DNA of 64,000 nt from Alphaproteobacteria bacterium (GCA_021775955.1 JAJFGU010000020.1:62001-126000), one strand, 5' to 3'; positions 12,498 to 22,952 are shown, numbered from the stretch's first letter. Numbers and translations are program-made. Notes: a model not told the origin generated them from the sequence alone.

Positions 12498-12705
12498 GGG
12501 ATCATCAACACAGATCATTGCGCCTATAATCCAGGTGCGGCGCTTACCGCCTCACCATCATGTATAGTCATTTAAAATAAAGATTTGCCTTATAATAGAG
12601 CAAATAATGGTCTGTCCTCGCCAAAAGGACCCCCCTCCCCGAAAAAATGAGGAACGAACTGACGAAGTTAGATTTTTCTTTTATATCAATAAATTACGGT
12701 GCGCT

Positions 12706-14715
12706 CTACGTGTCGAGGAAGCTGCGCAGCTTGCGGGAACGGCTTGGGTGCTTCAATTTACGCAGGGCCTTGGCTTCGATCTGCCGGATACGCTCGCGGG
12801 TCACGTTGAATTGCTGCCCAACCTCTTCCAGCGTGTGATCGGTGTTCATACCGATACCAAAACGCATGCGCAAAACCCGCTCTTCGCGTGGTGTCAGCGA
12901 TGCCAACACGCGGGTCGTGGTTTCACGCAAGTTGGAATGGATGGCGCTATCAATCGGCAGGATCGCGTTTTTATCCTCGATGAAATCACCCAAAGATGAA
13001 TCTTCCTCATCACCGATAGGAGTCTCTAACGAAACCGGTTCTTTAGCGATTTTCAAGACCTTACGGACCTTGTCTAAAGGCATGTGTAAGCGCTCTGCCA
13101 GCTCTTCCGGGATCGGTTCGCGGCCAATTTCGTGCATCATCTGGCGCGAGGTCCGCACCAGCTTGTTGATCGTTTCAATCATGTGCACAGGGATTCTAAT
13201 GGTGCGTGCCTGGTCGGCAATCGAGCGGGTGATCGCCTGACGGATCCACCATGTCGCATAGGTGGAGAATTTATAACCGCGGCGATATTCAAATTTATCA
13301 ACCGCCTTCATCAGGCCGATATTGCCTTCCTGAATGAGGTCGAGGAATTGCAGTCCACGATTGGTGTATTTCTTAGCAATCGAGATCACGAGACGAAGAT
13401 TGGCTTCAACCATTTCCTTCTTGGCGCGGCCGGCTTCTTTCTCACCCTTTTGCACGGTGGAGACAATGCGGCGAAATTCGGAGATCGGCAGCATGGCTTC
13501 ATCGGAAATGGCGCCGACTTTCTGGCGCATTTCTTTGACCTGATCGCCATGCTTATCGGCAAATTTGGTCCAGCCTTTGGCTTTGAGCTTTTTCACGCGG
13601 GCGAGCCATTTGGCATCCAGTTCATGGCCGTAATATTCCTCGAGGAAGTTTTCGCGCTTGACGCCGCAATCCATCGCCATGCGCAGCATTTTGCCTTCGA
13701 TGCTAATCAGCTCGCGGTTGACGCCATACAAACGATCAATAAGCTGTTCGATCCGGGCATTATGGAGCCGCACCTCGTTCATCAGCTCAACCATATTCCC
13801 TGTCAGCTTGTGGTATTTCTTATCGGTGGCTTCGGGTGGTTTCTTACCATTTTGCAGGGAATCGAGCCGTTCCTGCTGCACTTTTTGCATCTTTTTATAG
13901 GTCTTTTGAATCTTGCTGAAATTTTCAAAGACTTGTGGTAGCAACTCTTCTTCCATCGCGGCCAGAGACATTGAATTGTCTTCGTCGTCCTCAGAGTCTC
14001 CGTCGGATTCGCCCTCTTTGTTCTCTTCCTTGCCGTCTTCCTTGCTCTCGTCCTTGTTCTCGGCCTCCTTGGATTCCTCTTCTTTTTTGGACTCCTCTTC
14101 CCCCTCTTCAGGCCGCTTGACCAAGGTCATATCTTCCATGGCTTCCGGGCCGCCGGTATAGGTGGCGTCAAGGTCGATCACTTCACGAAGGAGAATGTCA
14201 CCCTTTTGCAGCGCCTCATACCAGGCAATCATAGACTCAATCGCCAGAGGAGATTCGCAGATACCGCCGATCATTAACTCGCGTCCGGCTTCGATCCGCT
14301 TGGCGATGGCAATCTCGCCTTCGCGCGACAGCAGCTCAACAGCGCCCATCTCGCGCAGATACATACGCACCGGATCATCGGTCCGCCCAGTATCATCATC
14401 AGCTATATTACCGCCGGATTCGTAATCGTCTTTCTTCTTGTCATCGGCATCATCTTCGGCAACATCATCCTCTTTCTCGACCAGCTGCGTAGCATCCGAC
14501 AAGGTCGCCATAGCATCTTCGATTTGTTCTGAAGAGAATTCTTCCGCCGGCAGAGCTTTATTGATTTCGTCATAGGTGAGGAAGCCCTTCTCCTTACCCT
14601 TGGTAACGAGTTTTTTCACCGTAGAGGCCAATGACCCCTTTTTTGCTTCCGATTCCTGATTATCGTCTGTTTGTTTTTCGCTCACAGCCTGATTTTTACG
14701 TGCTTTACGTGCCAT
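12706..14715 (-). CDS. rpoD: RNA polymerase primary sigma factor RpoD
   Basis: This is the housekeeping sigma factor of 669 residues that directs core RNA polymerase to most promoters. Region 1.1 lies at about 30–90, region 1.2 at 112–145 ([12 protein letters not shown]), the core-binding and melting region at about 425–500 ([40 protein letters not shown], split here for description), and region 4.2 near the C terminus with [16 protein letters not shown]. All recognition residues are intact, in contrast to the paralogue downstream. A low-complexity stretch of almost only Glu, Lys, Asp and Ser lies at 203–248 within the non-conserved region. The gene follows dnaG on the same strand after 67 bases, the classical macromolecular-synthesis arrangement. 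Confidence 0.98.
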   Translation of the reverse strand: MARKARKNQAVSEKQTDDNQESEAKKGSLASTVKKLVTKGKEKGFLTYDEINKALPAEEFSSEQIEDAMATLSDATQLVEKEDDVAEDDADDKKKDDYESGGNIADDDTGRTDDPVRMYLREMGAVELLSREGEIAIAKRIEAGRELMIGGICESPLAIESMIAWYEALQKGDILLREVIDLDATYTGGPEAMEDMTLVKRPEEGEEESKKEEESKEAENKDESKEDGKEENKEGESDGDSEDDEDNSMSLAAMEEELLPQVFENFSKIQKTYKKMQKVQQERLDSLQNGKKPPEATDKKYHKLTGNMVELMNEVRLHNARIEQLIDRLYGVNRELISIEGKMLRMAMDCGVKRENFLEEYYGHELDAKWLARVKKLKAKGWTKFADKHGDQVKEMRQKVGAISDEAMLPISEFRRIVSTVQKGEKEAGRAKKEMVEANLRLVISIAKKYTNRGLQFLDLIQEGNIGLMKAVDKFEYRRGYKFSTYATWWIRQAITRSIADQARTIRIPVHMIETINKLVRTSRQMMHEIGREPIPEELAERLHMPLDKVRKVLKIAKEPVSLETPIGDEEDSSLGDFIEDKNAILPIDSAIHSNLRETTTRVLASLTPREERVLRMRFGIGMNTDHTLEEVGQQFNVTRERIRQIEAKALRKLKHPSRSRKLRSFLDT

Positions 14716-14782
14716 TAATTATACCTATTAAACCCAATTTTGCGATTAAACCCTGATTCCCTGCAAATTCAAAGAGATAAGA

Positions 14783-16621
14783 TTAACTTACTCCACTCTC
14801 TGATGCCCTAACCTTCACCATATTACGCAGCTTTTCCTCTTCTTCTTCATTCGAAGCGCGAAAAGCCTTCTTCCAGCCGCTTTTTATTTCCTGTTCCATG
14901 CTCCGACCCTGCAACTCCTCGAGCCGGGCAGTCAAATTACCGGCCACTGCCCCAGGATCAGCGTCAACCCTTGAAAAAGACGCGTGAACATATACGGATT
15001 CGCTAAGGATGTCACCTATTTCCCGCTCCAACCCTATTTCCTTTAAATGGAACTGCAAGCCTTCGCTGTCAAGGCCCGGGTTTCCTGCCAGAGCGCCTAT
15101 CATCGACTGGCGCAAACGGCCCAGAGATTGATCTTCAATTTCGAAGCCTCCGCAGACCTCTTCGATCTCCTCATAGATATGGGGGTGATTCAAAATCGTG
15201 GCCAACATGATACGGGCATGAATATCTCTTTTTTGATGAACCCTGGCCCTTGGCTTGAGGGCAGAAGGCTTCATACGGGCTTTGTCTTTTCCATCGTATT
15301 TTTGAAAACGGCGGGCAAAGAACGTTTCGGATATTTTGCTCTGAATCAGCTCCTGATAATGGATTTGCACATCGCGATCGGCAATTCCTTTAATCTCATT
15401 TTGCAGGGTTTTAACCACCCCAGCGCGCGATTCCGGTGTTTCAAAGCTCCTGCCTGCCGTATGTTTGACCCAGATGAAATCGAGCAAGGACATCGCTCCG
15501 CTTAGAACATTCCTGAGCGCTTCCTTGCCGCCGGAGCGCAGCAAAGAATCCGGGTCCTCTCCATCGGGCAAAAACGCAAAGCGTGCGCTTTGATTGGGCG
15601 CCAGCATCGGCATGATCCGCTCACAAGCCCGCTCGGCTGCCCGCCGTCCTGCATTATCACCATCAAAACAAAGCGCTGGGATCTTTTCTTCATCCGGTAT
15701 CATCTTCCATAGCGACAGGATCTGCTGCTCCGTCAGCGCCGTGCCCATCGGTGCCACCGCACCTTTAAACCCGGCTTGGTGACAGGCAATCACATCCATA
15801 TAGCCTTCGGTCACAATGATGCTGTGGCCGTCAAACGCAGCCTGACGCGCCAGTGATTCGCCATAAAGCATACTTCCCTTGTCAAACAGCACGGTATCGG
15901 GGGAATTGATGTATTTAGCCGGTTTATAGCCGTCCTTTTCCGGCGGGCGCATATGATCCGGCACAGCGCGGCCACCAAAGGCCACCACTCTGCCGCGACG
16001 GTCGCTGACCGGAAACATGATCCGGTCGCGGAAGAAAACATAAGGGCCACCGCCCTTTTCCGAAGCCTTGAGAATGCCCGCCTCCAGCATGTCCTTATCG
16101 TCATAGCCCTCAGTCTTCAGATAGGTTCGTAAAGCCTGGCGATCGGCGGGGGTATAACCAACACGAAAAGCGGCCAGCGTTTCACGGCTAAGACCGCGTT
16201 CATCCAGATAGGTCAGGATTTCGCTGTTGGCCGGGGCATAAAGCTGCTGCTCCATCCATCCAGTGGCGCAATCCATAAGCCCATGTAAGCTTTTTTGCTT
16301 CTTGGCTTTTTCGATATCCTGCGGCGTTTGCTCCGGCACCTGCAATCCAGCCTCCGCCGCCAGCATCTCAATCGCCTCGATGAAGCTGCGATTGTCATGC
16401 TGCATAACAAAACCGATGACATCGCCATGCGCGCCACAGCCAAAGCAATGGTAGAATTGTTTGTCGTCATTAATGGTGAAGGACGGGCTCTTTTCCTTGT
16501 GAAACGGGCAGCACGCCTTGAATTCCCGTCCCGCACGCGTAACACTGACACGCTTTCCTATGATATCGGAAAGCGTTAGTCGGCTGCGGATTTCATCCAG
16601 AAAACGCGGGGGAATCGTCAT
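14783..16621 (-). CDS. dnaG: DNA primase DnaG
   Basis: DnaG makes the RNA primers that start leading- and lagging-strand synthesis at the replication fork. The 612-residue protein has the CHC2 zinc finger at its N terminus (Cys38, His41, Cys59, Cys62), the RNA-polymerase core, and the TOPRIM domain with TEGYMDVIA and the acidic motif FDGDNAG that binds catalytic metal ions. A helicase-interaction region makes up the C terminus. Length is normal for the family. rpoD follows 67 bases downstream on the same strand, so the two are probably transcribed together, as in many bacteria. Confidence 0.97.
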   Translation of the reverse strand: MTIPPRFLDEIRSRLTLSDIIGKRVSVTRAGREFKACCPFHKEKSPSFTINDDKQFYHCFGCGAHGDVIGFVMQHDNRSFIEAIEMLAAEAGLQVPEQTPQDIEKAKKQKSLHGLMDCATGWMEQQLYAPANSEILTYLDERGLSRETLAAFRVGYTPADRQALRTYLKTEGYDDKDMLEAGILKASEKGGGPYVFFRDRIMFPVSDRRGRVVAFGGRAVPDHMRPPEKDGYKPAKYINSPDTVLFDKGSMLYGESLARQAAFDGHSIIVTEGYMDVIACHQAGFKGAVAPMGTALTEQQILSLWKMIPDEEKIPALCFDGDNAGRRAAERACERIMPMLAPNQSARFAFLPDGEDPDSLLRSGGKEALRNVLSGAMSLLDFIWVKHTAGRSFETPESRAGVVKTLQNEIKGIADRDVQIHYQELIQSKISETFFARRFQKYDGKDKARMKPSALKPRARVHQKRDIHARIMLATILNHPHIYEEIEEVCGGFEIEDQSLGRLRQSMIGALAGNPGLDSEGLQFHLKEIGLEREIGDILSESVYVHASFSRVDADPGAVAGNLTARLEELQGRSMEQEIKSGWKKAFRASNEEEEEKLRNMVKVRASESGVS

Positions 16622-16688
16622 AATCCTACGAAACTAGCAAATATCCCTTGCAAAGTCATAGAATAATAAATATACAAACAGCTATAAA

Positions 16689-16829
16689 TTATGCGACCTC
16701 AAAGGAAACGCCCCAATGCCAAAGGTTTTCAGCAAGAACTGCCGGATCAATGTCATCGAATATGGCACTGCGTGTAATGATTATTCGTTCCTTAGCACCC
16801 TCAAAAGATACCTCAACCGTATCCTGCAT
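16689..16829 (-). CDS. Small hypothetical protein (46 residues)
   Basis: An ATG at 16829 opens a 46-residue frame ending at TAA 16689–16691. The product begins MQDTVEVSFEGAKERI and ends HWGVSFEVA. It has balanced, protein-like composition with no low complexity, but I recognise no family. GAAGG directly abuts the ATG, which is too close for a standard ribosome binding site, so expression is uncertain. It lies just downstream of the short duplicated end of yqeY at 16841–16866, and may be the remnant or the original neighbour of that gene. Position 16622–16688 upstream of dnaG's start holds nothing else recognisable. Confidence 0.4.
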   Translation of the reverse strand: MQDTVEVSFEGAKERIIITRSAIFDDIDPAVLAENLWHWGVSFEVA

Positions 16830-16840
16830 CCTTCAAAAGC

Positions 16841-16866
16841 TTAACCAGCCAGTTTCTGCTTCACCA
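16841..16866 (-). repeat. 26-bp direct repeat of the yqeY 3' end
   Basis: The 26 bases at 16841–16866 are identical to 17229–17254, which are the last eight codons and stop of yqeY on the minus strand (encoding LVKQKLAG). The offset is 388 bases and the copies have the same orientation. The stretch between them contains a 99-residue frame on the plus strand. The identity stops abruptly at both ends. The arrangement is that of a short insertion into the 3' end of yqeY that carries its own replacement for the end, leaving the displaced original here. Confidence 0.75.
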
Positions 16867-16932
16867 ACCCTCTTGCTTTCCACAAAACATATATGGTAAA
16901 CATTTTACCTCCACAGAAAAAGAGGCAGAAAA

Positions 16933-17232
16933 ATGAACGGTATTCTATCTGATACATCCCTTGCCGCAGAACTTCTCCTTGCAGAAATAGAGATGGAGGG
17001 TGAGGGCTGGAACCAACACCAGATTGAAGAGTTTTCTGCAGCTGCAGAAAGGCTTTTGGATCTTGCTGAAATAGCAAAGGTATCAGGGCGCTTATCTAAC
17101 AAACTGGCCATACAAGCTGCACAAGAATGTTGTTTTCACAAAGGGCAAATTTATAAGAAACTCTCAGCCATTAACGCAAGCCTCGAACTGGAAGAGAGTG
17201 CAGAAGGTGATCTGGAACTACAATTCGTTTAA
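16933..17232 (+). CDS. Hypothetical protein, helical, inserted next to yqeY
   Basis: The 99-residue product starts MNGILSDTSLAAELLLAEIE and appears mostly helical and acidic, with two neighbouring Cys residues (ECCFHKG) in the second half. I recognise no domain. GAGGCAG seven bases before the ATG is a plausible ribosome binding site. Its stop overlaps the last bases of yqeY on the opposite strand, and it lies entirely between the two copies of the 26-bp repeat, so it is the cargo of that duplication. Codon use looks normal. A role is not predictable; an antitoxin-like or adaptor role would be speculation. Confidence 0.55.
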   Translation: MNGILSDTSLAAELLLAEIEMEGEGWNQHQIEEFSAAAERLLDLAEIAKVSGRLSNKLAIQAAQECCFHKGQIYKKLSAINASLELEESAEGDLELQFV

Positions 17233-17690
17233 CCAGCCAGTTTCTGCTTCACCAGACCGCCGGCCTTGCCCATATCGATCTGGCCGGCATAGCGTTCTTT
17301 GAGCGCGCCCATCACCTTGCCCATATCCTTGATATCACCGGCACCGGTCTCGGTGATCAGTTCGGCAATAACATTGGCAACCTCATCATCGCCAAGCTGG
17401 GCCGGCATAAAGCTCTGGATAATCTCAACCTCGGCCTGCTCGCGTTCGGCCAGGTCATCGCGCCCGGCATCGGCATAGGTCTGCGCCGATTCTTTACGCT
17501 GCTTAATCATCGAGCTCAACATGGAGAGGATTTCATTGTCATCAACCCCATCGGCCTTACCGCTGCCGCGCGCGCTAATGTCCCGATCTTTCAGGGCGGC
17601 CAGAATAAGACGAATGGTCGCTGTGGCAATTGTTTCCTTGGCTTTGAGGGATTCTTTCAGCCTGGCAGTAAATTCTTCGCGTTTGCTCAC
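17229..17690 (-). CDS. yqeY: GatB/YqeY domain protein
   Basis: The 153-residue protein is a stand-alone GatB/YqeY domain (PF09424), related to the tRNA-binding tail of the amidotransferase subunit GatB. It has the family landmarks: TIRLILAALKDRDI near the start, the central MIKQRKES, the FMPAQL segment, and the C-terminal helix with MGALKERYAG and KQKLAG. Its cellular job is not settled; a tRNA-linked role is inferred from GatB. It is divergent from carA, a common association in proteobacteria. Its last 26 bases are duplicated at 16841–16866. Confidence 0.92.
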   Translation of the reverse strand: MSKREEFTARLKESLKAKETIATATIRLILAALKDRDISARGSGKADGVDDNEILSMLSSMIKQRKESAQTYADAGRDDLAEREQAEVEIIQSFMPAQLGDDEVANVIAELITETGAGDIKDMGKVMGALKERYAGQIDMGKAGGLVKQKLAG

Positions 17691-17767
17691 GTTTTTCCCT
17701 TTTCTTTTGCACTCAAACTCTGTTAGAAAACTGTCTCTAGCGAACCCGTAGCTAGAAAGTATTCTTT

Positions 17768-18940
17768 ATGGTCCAAACTTCTAATCCAAAACGCCCCCGG
17801 AATGCAACGGCTGTTATTATTTTGGCTGACGGCAGCGTGCTTTGGGGACGCGGTTTTGGCGCGGAAACCAGCGCTGTTGGCGAGGTTTGCTTTAATACTG
17901 CGATGACGGGCTATCAGGAGGTTTTAACCGACCCCAGCTATGCCGGACAAATTATCAATTTCACTTTTCCTCATATCGGCAATACCGGCACCAATGAGGA
18001 AGACAACGAGACCACCAATCCGGCGGCGCGCGGACTGATCGTGCGCGAAGACATCACGCAGCCTTCCAACTGGCGGGCAACAAAGCATTTCGATGCCTGG
18101 CTAAAAAGCTATAACCTGGTGGGGATCAGCGGCATCGACACCCGCGCTCTAACCCGGGTGATCCGCGATTCCGGCGCGCCCAACGGCGTAATTTGCCATG
18201 ATCCGTCCGGCGAATTTGATCTTGAAGCGCTGCATAAGGAAGCGGCGAACTGGCCGGGCCTGAAGGGCATGGACCTGGCCAAGGAAGTGTCCTGCACCCA
18301 AAGCTATCAATGGGATGAAGGGCTTTGGGAGCTCGGTGAAGGTTACACCAAACCCAAAAAAGCAAAGCACAATGTTGTTGCTATCGATTTCGGTGCCAAA
18401 CGCAATATCCTGCGCTGTCTGGTGAGTAGTGGATGCAACGTCACGGTGGTACCGGCCAATGCCAGTGCCAAGGATATTCTGGCTCATAAGCCCGATGGCG
18501 TGTTTTTGTCCAACGGCCCCGGTGATCCCGAAGCCACCGGAGAATACGCAGTTCCTACCATCAAGGCTTTGCTGGAAAAAGACATGCCAATTTTTGGGAT
18601 ATGTCTTGGTCATCAAATTCTCGCCCGCGCCCTCGGCGCCAAAACCAAGAAAATGCACCTCGGTCATCGCGGTGCCAATCACCCGGTAAAAGACCTCGAG
18701 ACTGGCAAAGTTGAAATCACCAGCCAAAATCACGGCTTTGAAGTGGTCACAGACAGCCTGCCCGATGACGTGGAAGCCAGCCATATCAGCCTGTTTGACG
18801 GCTCGAACGAAGGGCTAAAAGTGAAAGATAAACCTGTGTTTTCAGTACAATACCACCCCGAAGCCTCACCGGGACCACAGGACAGCCATCATTTGTTTGA
18901 ACGGTTTGTAAACAATATAAACAAATCAAAGTCAGCGTAA
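17768..18940 (+). CDS. carA: Carbamoyl-phosphate synthase small (glutaminase) subunit
   Basis: CarA hydrolyses glutamine and passes ammonia to CarB for carbamoyl phosphate, the precursor of pyrimidines and arginine. The 390-residue protein has the CPSase small-chain domain followed by a class-I glutamine amidotransferase domain. The triad is visible: Cys279 in GICLGHQ, His363 and Glu365 in YHPEASPG. The start ATG follows a short hairpin (TCTAGC … GCTAGA at about 17737–17757) in the leader. carB lies about 620 bases downstream on the same strand, with an unrelated small gene between them instead of the usual direct adjacency. Confidence 0.98.
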   Translation: MVQTSNPKRPRNATAVIILADGSVLWGRGFGAETSAVGEVCFNTAMTGYQEVLTDPSYAGQIINFTFPHIGNTGTNEEDNETTNPAARGLIVREDITQPSNWRATKHFDAWLKSYNLVGISGIDTRALTRVIRDSGAPNGVICHDPSGEFDLEALHKEAANWPGLKGMDLAKEVSCTQSYQWDEGLWELGEGYTKPKKAKHNVVAIDFGAKRNILRCLVSSGCNVTVVPANASAKDILAHKPDGVFLSNGPGDPEATGEYAVPTIKALLEKDMPIFGICLGHQILARALGAKTKKMHLGHRGANHPVKDLETGKVEITSQNHGFEVVTDSLPDDVEASHISLFDGSNEGLKVKDKPVFSVQYHPEASPGPQDSHHLFERFVNNINKSKSA

Positions 18941-19003
18941 GAAATTCCTGGACATTTTGTTACTGTTATGACAATAATGTGTCTGTTTTAAGAGGACCTG
19001 TTC

Positions 19004-19465
19004 ATGAGCACAAGATTTCAACCTGTAGAAACAACTGAACCAAAAGAATTTTCTACTTTTATCACCCCAGAGGAAGCGGCGACTGCGCTTTCAAACTGGG
19101 TGACAGCAATGCAGGCGGGCAACCCCAAAGCGGTCGCAAGACTATATGATAGAGCTCCTTCTTTATGGGGAACGATAGCTGAGACACTGGCCACAACCTA
19201 TGAGAACGTGCTGGCTTATTTTGAGCTGTTTTTACGAGGCAAAAACAATCTGCAGATCACGATAGAAACCCGCCATCCACAATCCGTCGGCCCCGTTTGT
19301 TTTATATCAGGCTCCTATAGTTTCCGCTTCACCGACAATAACGGCAAGGAGCAAACCATCCCCGCCCGCTATAGCTTTGGCTTCTTAAAAAAGGAGAACG
19401 GAGATGTTGTCATTACAAACCATCATTCCTCCAGGACTCCCTGTCCAGAAGATCATAGCAAATAA
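19004..19465 (+). CDS. NTF2-like/SnoaL-type protein (calcium/calmodulin kinase II association-domain-like)
   Basis: The 153-residue product has the pattern of an NTF2-like cone fold: a helical start (EEAATALSNWVTAMQAGNPKAVARLYDRAP), then strands including CFISGSYSFRFTDNNG and ARYSFGFLKKENGDVVITNHHSS. This resembles the SnoaL/DUF4440 and CaMKII association-domain group, whose members include isomerases, hydrolases and oligomerisation modules. No catalytic residues can be assigned. It sits between carA and carB on the same strand, with GAGGACC upstream of its ATG, and would be cotranscribed with them. Any link to carbamoyl phosphate synthesis is only positional. Confidence 0.72.
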   Translation: MSTRFQPVETTEPKEFSTFITPEEAATALSNWVTAMQAGNPKAVARLYDRAPSLWGTIAETLATTYENVLAYFELFLRGKNNLQITIETRHPQSVGPVCFISGSYSFRFTDNNGKEQTIPARYSFGFLKKENGDVVITNHHSSRTPCPEDHSK

Positions 19466-19557
19466 ACAACATTTCTATTGAACTCTACCCCCAAATTGGC
19501 TACACAATCGTTCTCGGTACCTAACGCCCAAAAGAGTATTCAGGGAAGCCGAGTTTC

Positions 19558-22500
19558 ATGCCAAAAAGAACCGACATAAAATCTATCTGCATCATCGGTG
19601 CGGGACCTATTATTATCGGCCAGGCCTGCGAGTTCGATTACTCCGGCGCACAAGCCTGTAAAGCCCTGAAGGAAGAGGGCTACCGCATTGTCCTCATCAA
19701 CTCCAACCCGGCCACGATCATGACCGATCCGGACATGGCGGATGCCACCTATATCGAGCCGATTAAGCCGCACGTGGTTGCCAAAATCCTGCACAAGGAA
19801 AAACCCGATGCCCTGCTGCCCACCATGGGCGGGCAGACAGCGCTCAACACCGCTCTGGCACTAGCCGAAGACGGCACGCTGGATGAACTGGGCATTGAAC
19901 TTATCGGTGCCGACCGAGAAGCCATCGAAAAAGCCGAAGACCGCGACAAGTTCAAGACCTGCATGAAAGAGCTTGGATTAGAGACCCCCAAAAGCGCCGC
20001 CGTTAACACACTGGCCGAAGCCCGTGAGGTGATGGACGATATCGGCCTACCCGCCATTATCCGTCCGTCTTTCACTTTGGGCGGCACCGGCGGCGGCATA
20101 GCCTATAACCGAACCGAATACGAATTGATCATCCGCGAAGGCCTGGATGCCTCCCCCACCACCGAAGTACTGGTCGAAGAATCCGTGCTGGGCTGGAAAG
20201 AATATGAGATGGAGGTGGTGCGCGATAAAAACGACAACTGCATCATTATCTGCTCGATCGAAAACATCGATCCGATGGGCGTCCATACCGGCGATTCCAT
20301 CACCGTGGCCCCTGCCCTCACTTTGACGGATAAAGAATACCAGATCATGCGCAACGCCTCGATTGCCGTGCTGCGCGGCATTGGCGTCGAAACCGGCGGC
20401 TCAAATGTGCAGTTCGGTTTGAACCCGGAAGATGGCCGCATGGTTGTTATCGAGATGAACCCGCGTGTGTCTCGTTCTTCCGCGCTGGCCTCCAAAGCCA
20501 CCGGATTCCCCATTGCCAAAATCGCTGCCAAGCTTGCCGTCGGTTACACCCTGGATGAGCTCGGCAATGACATCACCGGCGGCAAGACCCCAGCCAGTTT
20601 TGAGCCGACCATTGATTACGTTGTGACCAAAGTGCCACGCTTTGCCTTTGAGAAATTCAAAGGCGCACAGAACCTTTTGACGACATCAATGAAGTCTGTA
20701 GGCGAAGTGATGGCGATTGGGCGCAGTTTTGAAGAGTCGATTCAAAAGGCGATGCGCTCGCTGGAAAAAGGGCTGGACGGCCTCACGCCCATTCCGCTCA
20801 AAACCAGCGGCGAAACGGTGCGCGATGATTTGCTGGCCGCCATCGCCCGCCCGACGCCGCAACGCATCCTCTATATAGCCGAGGCTTTGCGTCAGGGAAT
20901 CACCGTGGACGAGGTCCATAACCTTTGCAAATACGATCCATGGTTCCTCGAGCGCATCAAGCATATCGTCGATACCGAAACCAGCATTGCAGAAAAGGGT
21001 TTACCGGTTGATGGCCAAGGTTGGCTGGAATTAAAAAAGCTCGGATTTTCTGATGCAAGGCTGGCCAAGCTGATGAATGTAAAAGAAAAAGTCGTGCGCA
21101 AAGCAAGAAACAGCCATGGTATCCATCCGGTGTTCAAGCGCGTCGATACTTGCGCCGCCGAAATACCATCGGAAACACCGTATATGTATAGCTGTTACGA
21201 AGGCGACGGGGTGAATCCGGCCGAATGCGAAATTGGCGCCAGCGATAAAAAGAAAGTTGTTATCCTTGGTGGCGGACCGAACCGCATCGGCCAGGGGATT
21301 GAGTTTGATTATTGCTGCGTCCATGCCGCTTATGCCCTGAAAGAGGCCGGGTATGAAACCATCATGGTCAATTGTAATCCCGAAACCGTCTCCACCGATT
21401 ACGACACCTCGGACCGGCTGTATTTTGAGCCACTGACGGAAGAAGATGTGACCGAACTGATCAAAGCTGAGCAAAAAAACGGTGAGCTTCTCGGCGTCAT
21501 CGTCCAGCTCGGCGGACAGACGCCGCTAAAGCTGGCTGAAGCGCTGCAAAAGGCGGGCATCCCTATTCTCGGCACCGATCCGGATGCGATCGATCTGGCC
21601 GAGGACCGTGAGCGTTTTCAAAAACTAATCAAAAAGCTTAAACTCAGACAGCCGCCCAACGGTCTCGCCCGCTCGGAAAAAGAAGCCGTCGGTATGGCTG
21701 AGGATATCGGCTTTCCCCTTGTCCTGCGCCCGTCTTATGTGCTGGGCGGTCAAGCCATGCAGATCGTCCACAATATGGATGAACTGAAAGAATATATTCG
21801 CACCGCAGTCATCGTCTCCGGCGACACGCCGGTTCTGCTCGACCGTTACCTCAAAAGCGCCATTGAGATCGATGTCGATGCGCTGTGCGATGGCACAGAC
21901 GTTTACGTCGCCGGAATCATGGAGCACATCGAAGAAGCCGGGGTCCATTCCGGTGACAGCGCCTGCGTATTGCCACCGCATTCTTTGTCGCCTGAAATTG
22001 TCGCTGAGCTAGAGGTGCAGACGGTCAAACTTGCCAAGGCGCTCAAAGTTGTCGGGCTGATGAACATTCAATTTGCGGCCAAAGTCAATGAAGAGACCGG
22101 CAAGCAGGAAATCTTTATTATCGAGGTCAATCCGCGCGCCTCAAGAACCGTTCCCTTCGTTGCCAAAGCCACCGGCGTGCCGGTCGCCAAAATCGCCGCG
22201 CGGCTGATGGCTGGCGAAAAGCTTGAAGATTTTGCCCCTATGCTTACCGGGATGATACCGGAGCATTACGCTGTGAAGGCGCCCGTCTTTCCGTTTAACC
22301 GCTTCCCCGGAGTGGAGCCTTTGCTCGGCCCGGAAATGAAATCCACCGGCGAAGTGATGGGTCTGGACAAAGACCTTGCCCATGCGATTGCCAAATCACA
22401 ACTCGCCGCGGGCATCATGCTACCCACCGCCGGCAAAGTCTTCCTTTCGGTCAAAGACAGCGACAAAACCGACTTGCTTCCGCTTGCCAAAGCACTGACG

Positions 22501-22860
22501 GATATGGATTTTGAGCTGATCGCGACGGGCGGCACCTGCAGATTCCTTAAGGAAAAGGGCCTCGCGGTTACCCGCATTAACAAAGTGATGGAGGGCCAAC
22601 CACATATTGTCGATGCGATTATCAACGAAGAAATCGACCTGGTCATCAACACTACCACCAAAAGCTCGCAGGCTGTGGCTGATTCCAGCTCAATACGGCG
22701 TCAGGCTCTGATGCATAAAATACCCTATTATACGCTTTTAACCGCAGCCTCCGCCGCCGTTCAGGCTATCCGCGCCCTCAAAGCCAAGGATATCGAGGTT
22801 GCGCCGCTGCAGAGTTATTTCGAGGAAGAACAAGAGGTTAGGCAGAGAAAAGCTGTTTAG
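19558..22860 (+). CDS. carB: Carbamoyl-phosphate synthase large subunit
   Basis: CarB uses ammonia from CarA, bicarbonate and two ATP to make carbamoyl phosphate. The 1100-residue protein has the expected duplicated ATP-grasp architecture: the first half starts at [13 protein letters not shown], the second at [14 protein letters not shown], and each contains the [13 protein letters not shown] / [14 protein letters not shown] phosphate-binding motif. An oligomerisation helix region separates the halves, and a C-terminal MGS-like allosteric domain (about 960–1085) has the TGGT motif. Length is normal. It is followed by a strong intrinsic terminator at 22923–22952. Confidence 0.98.
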   Translation: MPKRTDIKSICIIGAGPIIIGQACEFDYSGAQACKALKEEGYRIVLINSNPATIMTDPDMADATYIEPIKPHVVAKILHKEKPDALLPTMGGQTALNTALALAEDGTLDELGIELIGADREAIEKAEDRDKFKTCMKELGLETPKSAAVNTLAEAREVMDDIGLPAIIRPSFTLGGTGGGIAYNRTEYELIIREGLDASPTTEVLVEESVLGWKEYEMEVVRDKNDNCIIICSIENIDPMGVHTGDSITVAPALTLTDKEYQIMRNASIAVLRGIGVETGGSNVQFGLNPEDGRMVVIEMNPRVSRSSALASKATGFPIAKIAAKLAVGYTLDELGNDITGGKTPASFEPTIDYVVTKVPRFAFEKFKGAQNLLTTSMKSVGEVMAIGRSFEESIQKAMRSLEKGLDGLTPIPLKTSGETVRDDLLAAIARPTPQRILYIAEALRQGITVDEVHNLCKYDPWFLERIKHIVDTETSIAEKGLPVDGQGWLELKKLGFSDARLAKLMNVKEKVVRKARNSHGIHPVFKRVDTCAAEIPSETPYMYSCYEGDGVNPAECEIGASDKKKVVILGGGPNRIGQGIEFDYCCVHAAYALKEAGYETIMVNCNPETVSTDYDTSDRLYFEPLTEEDVTELIKAEQKNGELLGVIVQLGGQTPLKLAEALQKAGIPILGTDPDAIDLAEDRERFQKLIKKLKLRQPPNGLARSEKEAVGMAEDIGFPLVLRPSYVLGGQAMQIVHNMDELKEYIRTAVIVSGDTPVLLDRYLKSAIEIDVDALCDGTDVYVAGIMEHIEEAGVHSGDSACVLPPHSLSPEIVAELEVQTVKLAKALKVVGLMNIQFAAKVNEETGKQEIFIIEVNPRASRTVPFVAKATGVPVAKIAARLMAGEKLEDFAPMLTGMIPEHYAVKAPVFPFNRFPGVEPLLGPEMKSTGEVMGLDKDLAHAIAKSQLAAGIMLPTAGKVFLSVKDSDKTDLLPLAKALTDMDFELIATGGTCRFLKEKGLAVTRINKVMEGQPHIVDAIINEEIDLVINTTTKSSQAVADSSSIRRQALMHKIPYYTLLTAASAAVQAIRALKAKDIEVAPLQSYFEEEQEVRQRKAV

Positions 22861-22922
22861 GATTGACGAAAAGCCTTAAAAGTCCTATATTTAGACCTTC
22901 TACTTAATGTTTATAATTATGT

Positions 22923-22952
22923 CCCGCCCCGTGAGGCGGGCATTGTTTTTTT
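22923..22952 (+). terminator. Intrinsic terminator of carB
   Basis: CCCGCC (22923–22928) pairs with GGCGGG (22935–22940) around a six-base loop, followed by CATTG and seven T. It lies 60 bases after the carB stop and before greA, so it ends the carA–carB unit and separates it from greA. Confidence 0.85.

Noticed and set aside
13132-13941. A 269-residue open frame antisense to rpoD
   Set aside because: It lies fully opposite a well-conserved gene, has no ribosome binding site and shows the composition of a shadow frame.
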